Positions 27,608-36,849 of a DNA stretch of 64,000 bases are shown here, in pieces. Within the stretch, counting starts at the first letter, position 1. Each line of letters opens with the position of its first letter. The notes beneath the pieces are model-generated. The model saw only the letters and a program-made list of their open reading frames with translations, was not told where the DNA came from and did not search any database. Source of the DNA: Rubripirellula reticaptiva (GTDB taxonomy: Bacteria; Planctomycetota; Planctomycetia; Pirellulales; Pirellulaceae); the NCBI RefSeq assembly GCF_007860175.1, contig NZ_SJPX01000001.1, positions 1,302,001 through 1,366,000 of the forward strand. The letters are read 5' to 3'. The translations under genes were made by a program, and so were the position numbers.

Positions 27608-29115
27608 AGACCGGCGGCCTCTGCTTTGATCAATGCCCCAAATTCGGCGATTTGTTTTCGGTCGCCAAGTCGCCGCAGGTTCTCGGCGAGGACAATGTCA
27701 TCCACCACGCGTATGAATCGCATGTGCATCGCTTGGCGTTCTTCTTCGTCCATTTCTGTGTCGTCCTGATCCATCAGCTTGACCATTCTCGCATACTTGG
27801 GGTGCCGCTTGATGGATCTGACGAATTCGTCGGCGCGTGATGTCACCAGTTCGACCGCGACTGGGTTCATCACGTTGGCAAGCTCGGGCCAGCGTTTGAT
27901 CAAATCACTCGTGATGCGTTTGCGAATCGTTTCAAGTTCAACATCGGTATCCGATCGGCGCGCCCGAGGTCGCCGCCGACCACGTTGGGGCTGGCCGGCT
28001 TCCCACGCCACGGTGATCCGATCGTCACTGTCGAGTCCAAGTCGCGATGAAAGGCCTTCCAGAATCGCTTGTTGAGCTGGTGTGCCGAGCGGCAATACCA
28101 ACGAATAAGTTTCGTCATTTGCCAATAAATCGAATTGGGCATCCGAGTCACGTTCACCAGCGAATCGGCTGTGGATATTTAGGTACTCGCTTGATGTGGT
28201 CAGTGGAATGTCGATCGTTGCCGCGTTGATGACCGTGTAGGCATGGGCCTCGTTGAATCCGACCTTGCCGTCGTTGTCATAGTCGGGCAGTTCGATGGGA
28301 TCGCCCGATCGATCGGTACCGTGTATTGCAGCCCAGAAATAAGTGCTGTACTCGACGTAGTTGGTTTCATCGACATCAGGCGTGCATCCGGCGGCCGGCC
28401 GATCATGGACGGTTGCAAAGAACCCCACGCGTCTCTGTTTGGCCAGCCCTTTCTTGGGGTCACCGTTGACGTAACAGAAACGTGAAAACCCACCTGCGTA
28501 ACACTGCACCATGACAACCACGACATCAATATCGTCCGGCAATTTGTCAAGCAGCGACGAAAACTCGGACATCTTCAGCGACGAATTTTCCCATAGCGCG
28601 ATCTCGGTATCAAACGGCTTTTTGTCTTTGCTGCTGGGGGTTCCGTGCGCGGTGACGTAGACAAACAAGCGATCGCCTGACTTGATATTCTTGGATGCTT
28701 GATCAAACCATTGTCGCACGTTGTCGGCCGTGGCTGCGTCGCGGGCACCCGGGACTTGATGGTTTCGGTAGAAAAGGCCAAGGTCGTTCGTATCACCAAA
28801 CAGTTCGGCCATCCACCGATTGGCTTCGGGGATCGACGCCGGGTCAATCACTTGCAGGTCACTCGCTGGATCGTTGCCGTCGGCGAAGTAGGTGTCTGCA
28901 ACTGGCTTTGGTGATCCTGTCTTCGCGGCGTAAGTGGCTTTGATCACCCGTTGGAACAGCAGCACGTTCTTTTCCAGCGATACTTGGTTTCCCGATGGCG
29001 CGTAGCCGCCGCCAATTGTCAGGAAGTGGTCACTGGCAGTTGTGCGCCGGTGTCCCACGCCAAGCGATGCAACAGCGGACAGTCCCGCGAGTGCGGCAAT
29101 CCAAACGTATTTCAT
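27604..29115 (-). CDS. Secreted caspase-like (clan CD) cysteine protease homologue with EF-hand loop
   Basis: 503 residues. A signal peptide (WIAALAGLSAVASLGVG) precedes a legumain/caspase-like domain: a strand, SGDRLFVYVTAHG with the probable catalytic His (about 157), then DVVVVMVQCYAGGFSR with the probable catalytic Cys (about 205). The His-Gly and Gln-Cys dyads are the clan CD hallmark. Past the core, PDYDNDGKVGFNEAHA (about 277-292) holds a canonical 12-residue EF-hand loop with ligands at 1, 3, 5 and 12. A Arg-rich helical C-terminus follows. Probably processes peptides outside the cytoplasm, with possible calcium control; both are inferences from motifs. Starts with ATG at 29115. Confidence 0.78.
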   Translation of the reverse strand: MKYVWIAALAGLSAVASLGVGHRRTTASDHFLTIGGGYAPSGNQVSLEKNVLLFQRVIKATYAAKTGSPKPVADTYFADGNDPASDLQVIDPASIPEANRWMAELFGDTNDLGLFYRNHQVPGARDAATADNVRQWFDQASKNIKSGDRLFVYVTAHGTPSSKDKKPFDTEIALWENSSLKMSEFSSLLDKLPDDIDVVVVMVQCYAGGFSRFCYVNGDPKKGLAKQRRVGFFATVHDRPAAGCTPDVDETNYVEYSTYFWAAIHGTDRSGDPIELPDYDNDGKVGFNEAHAYTVINAATIDIPLTTSSEYLNIHSRFAGERDSDAQFDLLANDETYSLVLPLGTPAQQAILEGLSSRLGLDSDDRITVAWEAGQPQRGRRRPRARRSDTDVELETIRKRITSDLIKRWPELANVMNPVAVELVTSRADEFVRSIKRHPKYARMVKLMDQDDTEMDEEERQAMHMRFIRVVDDIVLAENLRRLGDRKQIAEFGALIKAEAAGL

Positions 29116-29319
29116 GGTGACTTGCCAACACTCGGTAGAACGAAGGAGGAAGGGATTTGGCCGCGGCAGTTGTTTTTGGCGCCCACGGCTATTCTAACTT
29201 GGGCCAGGGATGGCTGTGTCCAATCCCCTACGTTCTCGACGCGAAGGCGTAGAATGCGTGAACGTGCGTGACTTGATCTCGTCGACAACAACGTCTTCCT
29301 TTTGAAATCGGATCGTTCT

Positions 29320-30087
29320 ATGAGCCAATCAAACCCCTATGCACCGTCGACGCATCTGCCCGTTTGCGATCTGCAGATCCGAAAAGTCAAAGTTCGTCCG
29401 CTGGATCTATTAAAGCGTGGTTACCGGATGTTGGGTGATCAGTACTGGTTGTTTCTGGGGATCACGATTGTCGGCATGATTGTGGGGTCGGCGGTTCCTT
29501 TTGGCCTGATCTTGGGGCCAATGCTGGTTGGCATCTATGGATGCTATGCCGCACGCGAACGCGGCGAGACGGTTGAGTTCGCTCAGCTTTTTCGAGGCTT
29601 CGATTCATTCAAAGAATCGTTCATCGCCTACTTGGTTGTCTTGGCCGCCGCGATGGTAGTCATGATTCCGGTGATGATCGCGATGTTTGTCATCGTGATC
29701 TTGCCGATCGCCTCGTCGGCGGCGCAGAACGGCGGCAATGGCGGACCTCCGCCAGGCTTTCCAATTGCGATTTTGGCTTTCTATCCGGTAATAATCATCC
29801 TGAACATCGTGATTGCGATTCCGTTCCTGTTTGCGTTCCAGCTGATTGCTGATCGCAATATGCGCGGGATCGACGCGGTGAAGGCAAGTGTGCAGGGAGC
29901 GCTAAAGAACCTGTTCGGCATCACGTGGTACATGGTGGTGCTGACCTTCATTTCGCTGATTCTGGTTTGTATGTGCTACGTGCCAGTGTTCTTTTTCTTT
30001 CCCGTTTCGTTCGGAGCAATCTTCTTGCTCTACCGAGACATCTTTCCAAATCCTGGTTCGATGCAATCGTTTGCACCTGAGAACTAA
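29320..30087 (+). CDS. Polytopic membrane protein, function unknown
   Basis: 255 residues from the ATG at 29320 (a TTG at 29302 is also in frame). After a Pro/Ser-rich start (MSQSNPYAPSTHLP), typical of many planctomycete membrane proteins, there are about six hydrophobic segments: WLFLGITIVGMIVGS, GLILGPMLVGIYGCY, YLVVLAAAMVVMIPVMIAMF, FPIAILAFYPVIIILNIVIA, FLFAFQLI and WYMVVLTFISLILVCMCYVP with a Phe-rich end. Between the second and third is LFRGFDSFKESFIAY, seen in glycerophosphoryl-type membrane DUF families. No catalytic residues. Convergent with the small gene at 30099. Confidence 0.78.
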   Translation: MSQSNPYAPSTHLPVCDLQIRKVKVRPLDLLKRGYRMLGDQYWLFLGITIVGMIVGSAVPFGLILGPMLVGIYGCYAARERGETVEFAQLFRGFDSFKESFIAYLVVLAAAMVVMIPVMIAMFVIVILPIASSAAQNGGNGGPPPGFPIAILAFYPVIIILNIVIAIPFLFAFQLIADRNMRGIDAVKASVQGALKNLFGITWYMVVLTFISLILVCMCYVPVFFFFPVSFGAIFLLYRDIFPNPGSMQSFAPEN

Positions 30088-30098
30088 CGGTCGAAAGG

Positions 30099-30263
30099 CT
30101 ACTTTGAGTTGACCGATTCTCGAGTCGATCGCTTGTCCTTCTGTTGATTGCGATCGAGCCGTTTGGCCATGGCATCGGTCTTGCGTCGTTCTTCTCGCAA
30201 CACCCGTTGTCGAGGGTCTGCAGGCTTTGTTAGCCACTGACGAATCTGGTCGAACAATCCCAT
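30099..30263 (-). CDS. Small basic protein, 54 residues
   Basis: ATG at 30263 with AAGGGA six bases upstream; 54 residues beginning MGLFDQIRQWLTKPADPRQR and continuing with an Arg/Lys/Gln-rich helix to NSK. An amphipathic N-terminal helix and a charged tail are all that can be seen. A good ribosome site and helix-like composition support a real gene. Convergent with the membrane protein, its stop only 11 bases away. No function assigned. Confidence 0.6.
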   Translation of the reverse strand: MGLFDQIRQWLTKPADPRQRVLREERRKTDAMAKRLDRNQQKDKRSTRESVNSK

Positions 30264-30453
30264 CGTATTCCCTTATCTTTAGCCAAGCAGAAAAGTGGGT
30301 TGGCAATGTCCCTTCCAACCTCTGTTGCCGAATCATAGGCGATCTGGGCGTACCGGCGCTGTCGAATCTCGGAAACTTGCGGTAGAGCGCCGCTGGCCGG
30401 GGGGCGTGTTGGTTCCCCATCGCGATCGGCTTCGGTAGGGGGGTAGGCCGAGG

Positions 30454-30819
30454 CTACGGTCCTTCGTGCAACAAGACGAATGGGAAGATGCCCGATCCAT
30501 GCCCGTCACTGAACGCAATGTTGTAAGCGTAGCTGCCGACCGGTCGCATGGACTCGATTGTAAGAGGGCGTGCTTCGGCGGCACTTAGCACTGGCAATCC
30601 GACGAGCTTTCCTTTCGCATCGGCTTTCTCGGCCTCGCCCCGTTTCTTTTCGCGGCACGTTGCACACGGGCATGCTTTGCGAAGCTGCGGCGTTGTCCAT
30701 CGCGTCGTGGTGTCATCGCTCCACTTGATCACGATGGTCGTATCGCCATCGCGATCGATTGAAAGCGGGACCACATCAGTCTGTGTGAGTTTTGGTTTGA
30801 TGGGATCACGAAGTGTCAT
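30454..30819 (-). CDS. DUF971 protein (gamma-butyrobetaine hydroxylase N-terminal-like)
   Basis: About 121 residues from the ATG at 30819; another ATG at 30918 is in frame, but its extra 33 codons include two copies of a 15-base direct repeat (30835-30865), so the shorter form is preferred. The small beta domain is recognisable: TTIVIKWSDDTTTRWTTPQL, then RKACPCATCREKKRGE, where the Cys-x-Cys-x2-Cys cluster is typical of a zinc-binding DUF971 member, then YNIAFSDGHGSGIFPFVLL. In other proteins this domain is fused to dioxygenases or to iron-sulfur assembly factors. As a single-domain protein its role is unknown; a link to Fe-S or metal handling is a guess. Confidence 0.82.
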   Translation of the reverse strand: MTLRDPIKPKLTQTDVVPLSIDRDGDTTIVIKWSDDTTTRWTTPQLRKACPCATCREKKRGEAEKADAKGKLVGLPVLSAAEARPLTIESMRPVGSYAYNIAFSDGHGSGIFPFVLLHEGP

Positions 30820-30957
30820 TGGCTTTAGCGGTTCGTAAGGGATCGTAATGTAAGGGATCGTAGCGAAACTAAGTTCGGGACATTGCCCTTCCGCAAGCGG
30901 GAAGGTTGGTTTGTGCATGGTGAACGTTGACGTACCGGGAAACCCGACTGCATTCGG

Positions 30958-32253
30958 CTAGCGTCGATCAATCAAACGCTTCGCTTTTGCTTCGAATTTT
31001 GGCAGCGATTCACTAGGTAACGCTTGAACGTCGATTCGCATTGCCAATCGATCTCGTAGCAGTCCGGCCAAACGATCTGCGCTGGACTGCTCTGCTTCGA
31101 CTTCGATCGCTAATTGGTCCATGTGGTTTTTGCGAGTGACGATGATGCGAAATTCTGCGGTTGATTCGACCTCGCGAATGATGGCTTCGATGCTGGACGG
31201 AAACACATTGACGCCGCGGATGACGATCATGTCATCGGATCGCCCGAGGACTCCGCCGTCGAGCCACAGGAACTTGCACGGTTGGTCATGGTTTCGATAG
31301 CCGCGAACGATATCGCCGGTGCGGTACCGAAGGACCGGACCGCCGAGACGTCCAAGACTGGTCAGTACTAATTCGGCTGGTTCGCCGTCGTCTACTGTTC
31401 GGCCGCCCGGTGAATCGTCGTCAAAGACAAGGCATTCGGCAATGAACTCGGTTTCGATTACATGAATGCCGCGGCCATCGTCGCTGCCGAAACCCCACGC
31501 GCCAACTTCGCTGGCACCGGTATGGTCAATGACCTTGGCACCCCAAGCATGCTCGATCGTATGGCGGATCGACGCAATGCTGCCGCCCGGTTCGCCGGCG
31601 ACGATGATTCGCGACACTGTGTTCCTAGTCAGGTCGATACCAAGCTTCTTGGCAACTTCGGACAGGTGCAGCGCGTACGTCGGTGTGCAGCACATGACGG
31701 TGCATTCATAGTCGTTGATCATCTGCAAGCGATTCTCGCTGGACATGCCGCCACCAGGAACAACGGTCGCGCGTCGGCGAACCAGCGCATCGTGTGCGGT
31801 CCAGAAACCAATAAATGGTCCAAACGAAAACGCCATCAAAGCAACGTCTTGATCGGTCACGTTGGCTGCATCGAGCACGAAGTCCCAACATCGCAGCCAC
31901 CAGGCCCAGTCATCAGGCGTGTCCAGCACCGCCATCGGAAATCCACGCGTGCCGCTGGTTTGGTGTAACCGCGTGTATTGGCAGCGAGGCAAATCAAACA
32001 CCCGCCCAGGCGAACATCGAGTGTCGCCTAGCAACGCGTCCTTGGTCATCAGCGGCAATGACGCTAGGTCCTCGAGCGATTTGAGCGGAATCAAAGAACC
32101 CGCCAAGTGACCAGAGAAATACGGACGCTCGCAAACTTGCATCAGCATCGTGTTCAGCTTTCCTAACTGAATCGATCGCAGTTGATCCGACGACAAGGCT
32201 AAAGAGTCGCGGTAGGCGTTTTCGGCTGACAAAGTGGCGCTCAAAGGGGGCAA
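30958..32253 (-). CDS. Phenylacetate-CoA ligase-like AMP-forming enzyme
   Basis: 431 residues of the adenylate-forming superfamily, PaaK branch. Motif order: LPLMTKDALLGD near the start, HQTSGTRGFPMAV (phosphate-binding loop, about 100), the C-terminal-half PVLRYRTGDIVRGYR, then GRSDDMIVIRGVNVFPSSIE, the hinge typical of PaaK-type enzymes, and a small C-terminal lid (about 355-431). It would activate an aryl or acyl acid with ATP and CoA in the cytoplasm; the substrate is not identifiable and no phenylacetate pathway genes are next to it. Starts with ATG; 351 bases of non-coding DNA precede it. Full-length for the family. Confidence 0.88.
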   Translation of the reverse strand: MPPLSATLSAENAYRDSLALSSDQLRSIQLGKLNTMLMQVCERPYFSGHLAGSLIPLKSLEDLASLPLMTKDALLGDTRCSPGRVFDLPRCQYTRLHQTSGTRGFPMAVLDTPDDWAWWLRCWDFVLDAANVTDQDVALMAFSFGPFIGFWTAHDALVRRRATVVPGGGMSSENRLQMINDYECTVMCCTPTYALHLSEVAKKLGIDLTRNTVSRIIVAGEPGGSIASIRHTIEHAWGAKVIDHTGASEVGAWGFGSDDGRGIHVIETEFIAECLVFDDDSPGGRTVDDGEPAELVLTSLGRLGGPVLRYRTGDIVRGYRNHDQPCKFLWLDGGVLGRSDDMIVIRGVNVFPSSIEAIIREVESTAEFRIIVTRKNHMDQLAIEVEAEQSSADRLAGLLRDRLAMRIDVQALPSESLPKFEAKAKRLIDRR

Positions 32254-32604
32254 GAATCATTGTGAAGAAGTCGTGAATCTCCGATTCGCTCCATCTTACC
32301 AAACCCCGTGCGGATGATGTCACATACGCAAAATCGCCGGCTTTTTACAAGATTTAAGGACGCTGGTTTCACAAAGCGGCGAGTTGTCTCAATCGCCGAT
32401 TGTGCAGGAACCATGAAGACTCTGTGAGATGGCTAATTGGCTGTTGCAACCAAGCGGTTTGGCGACAAGGATTCTCGCGTTGCCTGATTCGGACGGATGG
32501 AATCCGCCCGGCTAGCGCAGTAGTGATTACGGCCGTCGTGTGGATCGAGTTCGGTTCCCGCGAGTGCCGCGACGAACAATTCAAACAACAAGTTTCTTGT
32601 CAAC
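32254..32604. other. Intergenic region between divergent genes
   Basis: 351 bases between the PaaK-like gene (minus) and the first DUF1559 gene (plus). Only short palindromes are seen (GGATTC/GAATCC around 32469-32512 and ACAAG-ttt-CTTGT just before the DUF1559 start). No frame with coding character. Both promoters should lie here. Confidence 0.5.
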
Positions 32605-33792
32605 ATGCGACGAATCGGATTCACTCTTATTGAAATGCTAGTTGTCATCTCGATCATCGGCATACTCGCAGCTCTGCTGCTTCCTGCAGTGTCGAAGGCG
32701 CGTGAAGCCGCTCGCAGTGTCGAGTGTCAAAACAACTTGCGGAACTTTGGTGTCACGCTGACCGCGCGGAGCGCCCAGTCGCCCGACGGCGCGTTCTGTA
32801 CCGGTGCGTTTGACTTGCAACGCGACGGCGTGCCCACCGAACAGGGCTGGGTCGCAGACCTGGTCAAACGAGGAGTCTTGGTTGGCGAGATGCGTTGCCC
32901 CAGCAGTTCGGTAGTGACAAGCAAGGCGATTGAGCAAATGTTGACGATGCCGCTGATCGAATTGCAGTCGACGGACTGTCTCGATCATTTGGGCAGTAAG
33001 TCGTACACCGACGAAATGGGACAGTTGATCAAGAACGTGTGTCGAACGATCTCGGACGACTCTTTGTCGCCGCTCGATATGAAGCGCGCTGAATTGATTG
33101 ATCAGAAAGCCATTCAGAAAGGCTACAACACGAACTTCGCCGCATCATGGTTCTTGGTACGTACCGAGCTTCGGCTTGACGAAGACGGGAATCCCGATGC
33201 CGGTAACGCTGCTTGCACTGACCTGGACACCAAGAGTCGCAACGTGACTCGCGGACCACTGACGACTCGCGATTTGGATAGCAATAAGGCTTCGTCGAGT
33301 ACCGTGCCGCTGCTGTGCGATGCTGCTGCTACTGGAACAATCTCGGCCGCGGTCGGTGAGATAGAAAGCGGATCGTTTTACGGAACCGGTATCGTCGGCG
33401 GCCCAATTGGCAATCGCAAAGACATTGACAACGACGCGGACGGAACGCCGGAAACGCCCAGTGCTTTCTTGCTTTCGAAGCCCACGTTCGCCGTCGGCAG
33501 CAAGAATCGCACAGGTGCCGACGGTTGGTTGAAGCAGTGGAACCATGACACGCGTCAAGACTATCGCGGCATGTCACCGCTGCACCAGGGCGTCGTCAAC
33601 GTGTTGATGGCCGACGGTTCGGTGCGTGGAATTGTCGACGCGAACAACGATGGGTTCATCAACAACGGTTTCGATGGTGCCGATGTGGTGACGCCGACGA
33701 ATGGTCCGTTTTGGACAGACTCGGAAATCGAAGCAGAGACGTTGCAGTTGGCGAGTTTTTACTCGCTTGGTTCGCACGGGAATGAAAAGTAG
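32605..33792 (+). CDS. DUF1559 pseudopilin-like protein A
   Basis: 395 residues. The class III prepilin signal MRRIG then [20 protein letters not shown] has Glu at +5 and a hydrophobic helix for assembly into a pilus-like fibre. The head, DUF1559-type, starts with [18 protein letters not shown], has paired Cys residues ([14 protein letters not shown] region) and ends in the H-X9-DG signature [13 protein letters not shown], followed by an EF-hand-like [11 protein letters not shown]. Such proteins are hugely expanded in planctomycetes; their role is unknown. Adjacent paralogue at 34159. No clear ribosome site before the ATG. Processing needs a prepilin peptidase encoded elsewhere. Confidence 0.9.
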   Translation: MRRIGFTLIEMLVVISIIGILAALLLPAVSKAREAARSVECQNNLRNFGVTLTARSAQSPDGAFCTGAFDLQRDGVPTEQGWVADLVKRGVLVGEMRCPSSSVVTSKAIEQMLTMPLIELQSTDCLDHLGSKSYTDEMGQLIKNVCRTISDDSLSPLDMKRAELIDQKAIQKGYNTNFAASWFLVRTELRLDEDGNPDAGNAACTDLDTKSRNVTRGPLTTRDLDSNKASSSTVPLLCDAAATGTISAAVGEIESGSFYGTGIVGGPIGNRKDIDNDADGTPETPSAFLLSKPTFAVGSKNRTGADGWLKQWNHDTRQDYRGMSPLHQGVVNVLMADGSVRGIVDANNDGFINNGFDGADVVTPTNGPFWTDSEIEAETLQLASFYSLGSHGNEK

Positions 33793-34158
33793 TTCAGGTT
33801 TCTTATTCGTACTCATTGCTGGAGTCGGCGTAGGCTCGCAGCGGCAGGCGTCACCATAGGAGGATTGCGACCTAACCAACTTCGTGATTGATAAAGCTTA
33901 GGCCGCAGTTTGCGGTAGGAAGTGGCTCGCCGTCTTCTCGATCGAGAGAGGTTGACGGCGAGGGAAACACGACCGTCTTTCGTCGTGTTTAAGACCTCAA
34001 TAGAAAAAAGCAGAGTGGGAGACGGTCCTGGTCTTTGGAATCCGGTTCAGACGGAAGCCAATGTCACCTTCAAGGGACGCGTCCCACCACTCTACCGGTA
34101 TCACAATTTTGGGCGCGGGCAATGTTTCGCGTCCAGAGACATTCCAAGGATTTTAAGT
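33793..34158. other. Intergenic region with strong hairpins (possible leader)
   Basis: 366 bases between the two DUF1559 genes. Contains CTCGCCGTC (33926-33934) pairing with GACGGCGAG (33954-33962), with TCTCGATCGAGA as a palindrome in its loop, followed directly by AAACACGAC (33965-33973) pairing with GTCGTGTTT (33982-33990), and, further on, GTGGGA (34015-34020) pairing with TCCCAC (34082-34087). No gene. It may combine a terminator for the upstream gene and a structured 5' leader for the downstream one. Confidence 0.5.
33965..33990 (+). terminator. Hairpin downstream of DUF1559 gene A
   Basis: A 9-bp perfect stem, AAACACGAC / GTCGTGTTT, with an 8-base loop (CGTCTTTC), 173 bases after the stop. 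The arm itself supplies three T residues and no long U-tract follows, so intrinsic termination is possible rather than certain. Confidence 0.4.
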
Positions 34159-35550
34159 ATGCGTTTGCGTAAAGTATCAGGTTTCACCCTGATCGAACTG
34201 TTGGTCGTCATCTCGATCATCGCCCTGTTGGCGGCCCTGTTACTGCCAGCAATCACCAAGGCACGTGAAGCCGCTCGTTCGGCACAATGCCAAGCCAACC
34301 TGAAGAACATCGGTGTTGGTCTGTTCAAATTCAGCACGCGTAGCCCCGGCGGACAATTCTGCTCCGGTGCCTACGACCTCCGTCGTGACGGATGCCCCGA
34401 TACGTTTGGGTGGGTTGCTGACTTAGTAAACACGGGCGAAGCGAACTTGAACGAATCGCTCGACCCGTCGAACCCGCTTCTGGGTTCCGAAAAGTTGAAT
34501 GACTTGCTCGGTAGCGACACCACCCGTGGACGCGCCGGTGCCGGACCGGACCGTTTGTCCGCAGGCGTGTGTGGCCAAAGTCAGTGGAAGGGATTCTCGA
34601 CCGCATCGCCCACCACCTTTTTCGGCGGTAGCGCCAACAACAGCCCAGAACGCGCCGAATTGGTTTCGCGTTACTTCGTGCAAGGCGGATTCAGCACCAA
34701 CTATGCAACCGGCTGGCATCTGTCCCGCGGCATGGTCCGCACGCAAAGCGTGGGTAGCGGTTCGAGCACCTACTTGACCACGACAACGGCAACGACGATC
34801 AACGCCATCAGCGGCGCGGTCGAACAACCGGACTTCAAAGCACTCAACGGCACCGTCGGTCCGATCGCCGCCCGCGAGTTGGATCGTTCTCGCATCCCAT
34901 CGAGCAACTTCGGCTTCGTTGGTTGCGCAGGCCCCGGCGATATCGACGAAGCCGTTTTGGCATTGGATATCCGTCACGGCCAAGCAGACCGTCGCGTCTA
35001 CAACCCGAACAGCGACGAAGCCGCTGCCTACATCACGGCTGGATCGATCCTTGCAGAATCGTTCAACGATGGTCCTGCGATCTATGATGCTACTACACGT
35101 TCAGTTCGCTTGATCCAAAGTGGCGCACCGTTGGTCGGGAACCAACTTTGTGAGAAAGGCGAAGCGACCACCAACGGTTGCAGGCCTGCCTACGCTGCGG
35201 ACTTGGCTGCTGCGACCGCTTACGTCCCAAGCTTCACCGCAGCGGACATCACCACTGCCCCGACGTACTTGCAAGACACCCGCGACTGGTTCGCCGTTCA
35301 CGCCGGTGCAGTCAACGTGTTGATGGGCGACGGAAGCGTCAAGGTCTTCTATGACCTGAACAACGATGGCTACTTGAACCCAGGTTTCCCCGTCGGCAAA
35401 GACGCCAACGGTGATGACGCTGCTCCGCTGACCGACGACGAAATCGTTGACGTCGGCTATGCCGATTCGACGACGGAAATGCCACGCGACCAGTTCTATG
35501 GCGGCGTCTTCTGGAGCGAAACCTTCTTCAAGGGCGCTTTCGAAGACTGA
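34159..35550 (+). CDS. DUF1559 pseudopilin-like protein B
   Basis: 463 residues from the ATG at 34159, chosen because AAGGA sits eight bases upstream and it gives the prepilin leader MRLRKVSG then [20 protein letters not shown]. The head is longer than in gene A, with Ser/Thr-rich stretches in the middle (about 195-230), and again ends in H-X9-[15 protein letters not shown], followed by [10 protein letters not shown]. The first 100 residues are clearly related to gene A ([13 protein letters not shown] against [13 protein letters not shown]; both GWVADLV), so the pair arose by duplication. A strong terminator lies 28 bases after the stop. Likely an exported fibre or envelope component; function unproved. 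Confidence 0.92.
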   Translation: MRLRKVSGFTLIELLVVISIIALLAALLLPAITKAREAARSAQCQANLKNIGVGLFKFSTRSPGGQFCSGAYDLRRDGCPDTFGWVADLVNTGEANLNESLDPSNPLLGSEKLNDLLGSDTTRGRAGAGPDRLSAGVCGQSQWKGFSTASPTTFFGGSANNSPERAELVSRYFVQGGFSTNYATGWHLSRGMVRTQSVGSGSSTYLTTTTATTINAISGAVEQPDFKALNGTVGPIAARELDRSRIPSSNFGFVGCAGPGDIDEAVLALDIRHGQADRRVYNPNSDEAAAYITAGSILAESFNDGPAIYDATTRSVRLIQSGAPLVGNQLCEKGEATTNGCRPAYAADLAAATAYVPSFTAADITTAPTYLQDTRDWFAVHAGAVNVLMGDGSVKVFYDLNNDGYLNPGFPVGKDANGDDAAPLTDDEIVDVGYADSTTEMPRDQFYGGVFWSETFFKGAFED

Positions 35551-35578
35551 GCCTGATGCTTGCTTGATCAAATTCGAT

Positions 35579-35609
35579 GCCTCTGCGATTCATCTTGAGT
35601 CGCAGAGGC
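35579..35609 (+). terminator. Terminator hairpin after DUF1559 gene B
   Basis: A 10-bp perfect stem, GCCTCTGCGA / TCGCAGAGGC, with an 11-base loop, then TTCTTG. It is 28 bases past the stop codon and separates the DUF1559 pair from the next operon. Confidence 0.65.
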
Positions 35610-35659
35610 TTCTTGAGTGACAACCTTTTTGCCCTATCTAAACCAAATACCTATCGCTG

Positions 35660-36841
35660 ATGAACACGCTCGGAAAACGAATGATGGCCGGTATCGCGGT
35701 TGTGGCCAGTCTTGCCACGGTCGCCGGAGTCTTGATTGCCACGGTCAGCTACGAACCTCACGGTGTTCCGAAAGCCCTTCGCCCGGCGTTCAAAGCGAAG
35801 ATCGCAGAGGTCAAGCAGCGGGCAAGCGAAGTCGCGACCATTTCCTCGTCCGTTCGTCCGAGCGCCTCGCTTGATACAACCGAGTTTCATTTCGGTTTGC
35901 TCGACCCCCATGCCACCGTCAGCCATTCGTTTACCGTTCGCAACGACGGCGAAGCACCCTTGACCATCAACGTTCAGCGAACGAGTTGCAAATGTACGGT
36001 CGGAAAACTGGGCAGCAATGTCATTCTTCCCGGCGGCCAAACCGACGTCACACTGACTTGGAACACGGGATACCAACTGGACAACTACGAGCAATCGGCG
36101 ACGCTCGAAACGAACGACCCGCTACAACCTGAGATCACTTTGACAATCCAGGGCGACGTACGCGCCGAATTGGTCGTGCCCAGCGAAGTTGTTATGAAGT
36201 CGGCCAACCCCGGCGACATGCCTGGAGCATCGTTCACCGTCTACAGCCAACTGCTCGAAGACTTCTACCTAGATTCGGCCGCAAGCGACTTGCCAAGCTT
36301 CGATTGGAACGTCGAACCGCTGTCCATCGACGACACTAGTCTGTTCGACAAAAACGCGAAGTGGGCATGGCGTGTGAACGTATCAACAAGCGGAAAGTCT
36401 CGCGGCAAGTTTGCCGGCGATGTGAAGTTGACGTTCAAAAATGCGAACTCCGACCAAGTGATGACTCGCACGGTCAAACTGGCTGGCCACGTCCGTGCAC
36501 CGATCAATTTTTACAGTCCTGACATCCACAGCAAGGATGGATTAGATGTCGGAACCCTAGATTCGGGCAAGGAACACCAGTTCAAACTAGTTGTCCGAAA
36601 TCGAGTCGAAGCTAGTCGCAGGATCGAAGTTACCGGCGTGGAACCGAAAGAATTGAAAGCCAATCTAACGCCAACGTCCAAACCGGGCGAGTATCGATTG
36701 GTGCTGACCTTCCCGGCGGATTGTCCGACGGTGATGTTCAATCGCGATAGCCAACACGGCTACGTCGAGATAGGTGACCCCGACGACAAAACTTTCAGCA
36801 ATTGGTTTCCGGTTCTCGGTGCAATCGTCGACCTTCAGTGA
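35660..36841 (+). CDS. DUF1573 domain protein, secreted
   Basis: 393 residues. A hydrophobic N-terminal helix (MAGIAVVASLATVAGVLIAT) probably anchors or exports it. The DUF1573 beta-sandwich follows (about 75-180): TTEFHFGLLDPHATVSHSF, FTVRNDGEAPLTI and the short Cys motif TSCKCTVGKLG, then GGQTDVTLTWNT and SATLETNDPLQPEITLTIQG. A second immunoglobulin-like half (about 180-390) ends NWFPVLGAIVDLQ. DUF1573 proteins are exported, common in Bacteroidetes and planctomycetes, function unknown. First gene of a three-gene set (8-base gap to the PilM-like gene, whose ribosome site overlaps this stop). Confidence 0.85.
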   Translation: MNTLGKRMMAGIAVVASLATVAGVLIATVSYEPHGVPKALRPAFKAKIAEVKQRASEVATISSSVRPSASLDTTEFHFGLLDPHATVSHSFTVRNDGEAPLTINVQRTSCKCTVGKLGSNVILPGGQTDVTLTWNTGYQLDNYEQSATLETNDPLQPEITLTIQGDVRAELVVPSEVVMKSANPGDMPGASFTVYSQLLEDFYLDSAASDLPSFDWNVEPLSIDDTSLFDKNAKWAWRVNVSTSGKSRGKFAGDVKLTFKNANSDQVMTRTVKLAGHVRAPINFYSPDIHSKDGLDVGTLDSGKEHQFKLVVRNRVEASRRIEVTGVEPKELKANLTPTSKPGEYRLVLTFPADCPTVMFNRDSQHGYVEIGDPDDKTFSNWFPVLGAIVDLQ

Positions 36842-36849
36842 GGAATGAA

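Noticed and set aside
30835-30865. Two 15-base direct repeats before the DUF971 gene
   Set aside because: Only two copies and both fall between two candidate start codons, so they are noted there rather than claimed as an element.
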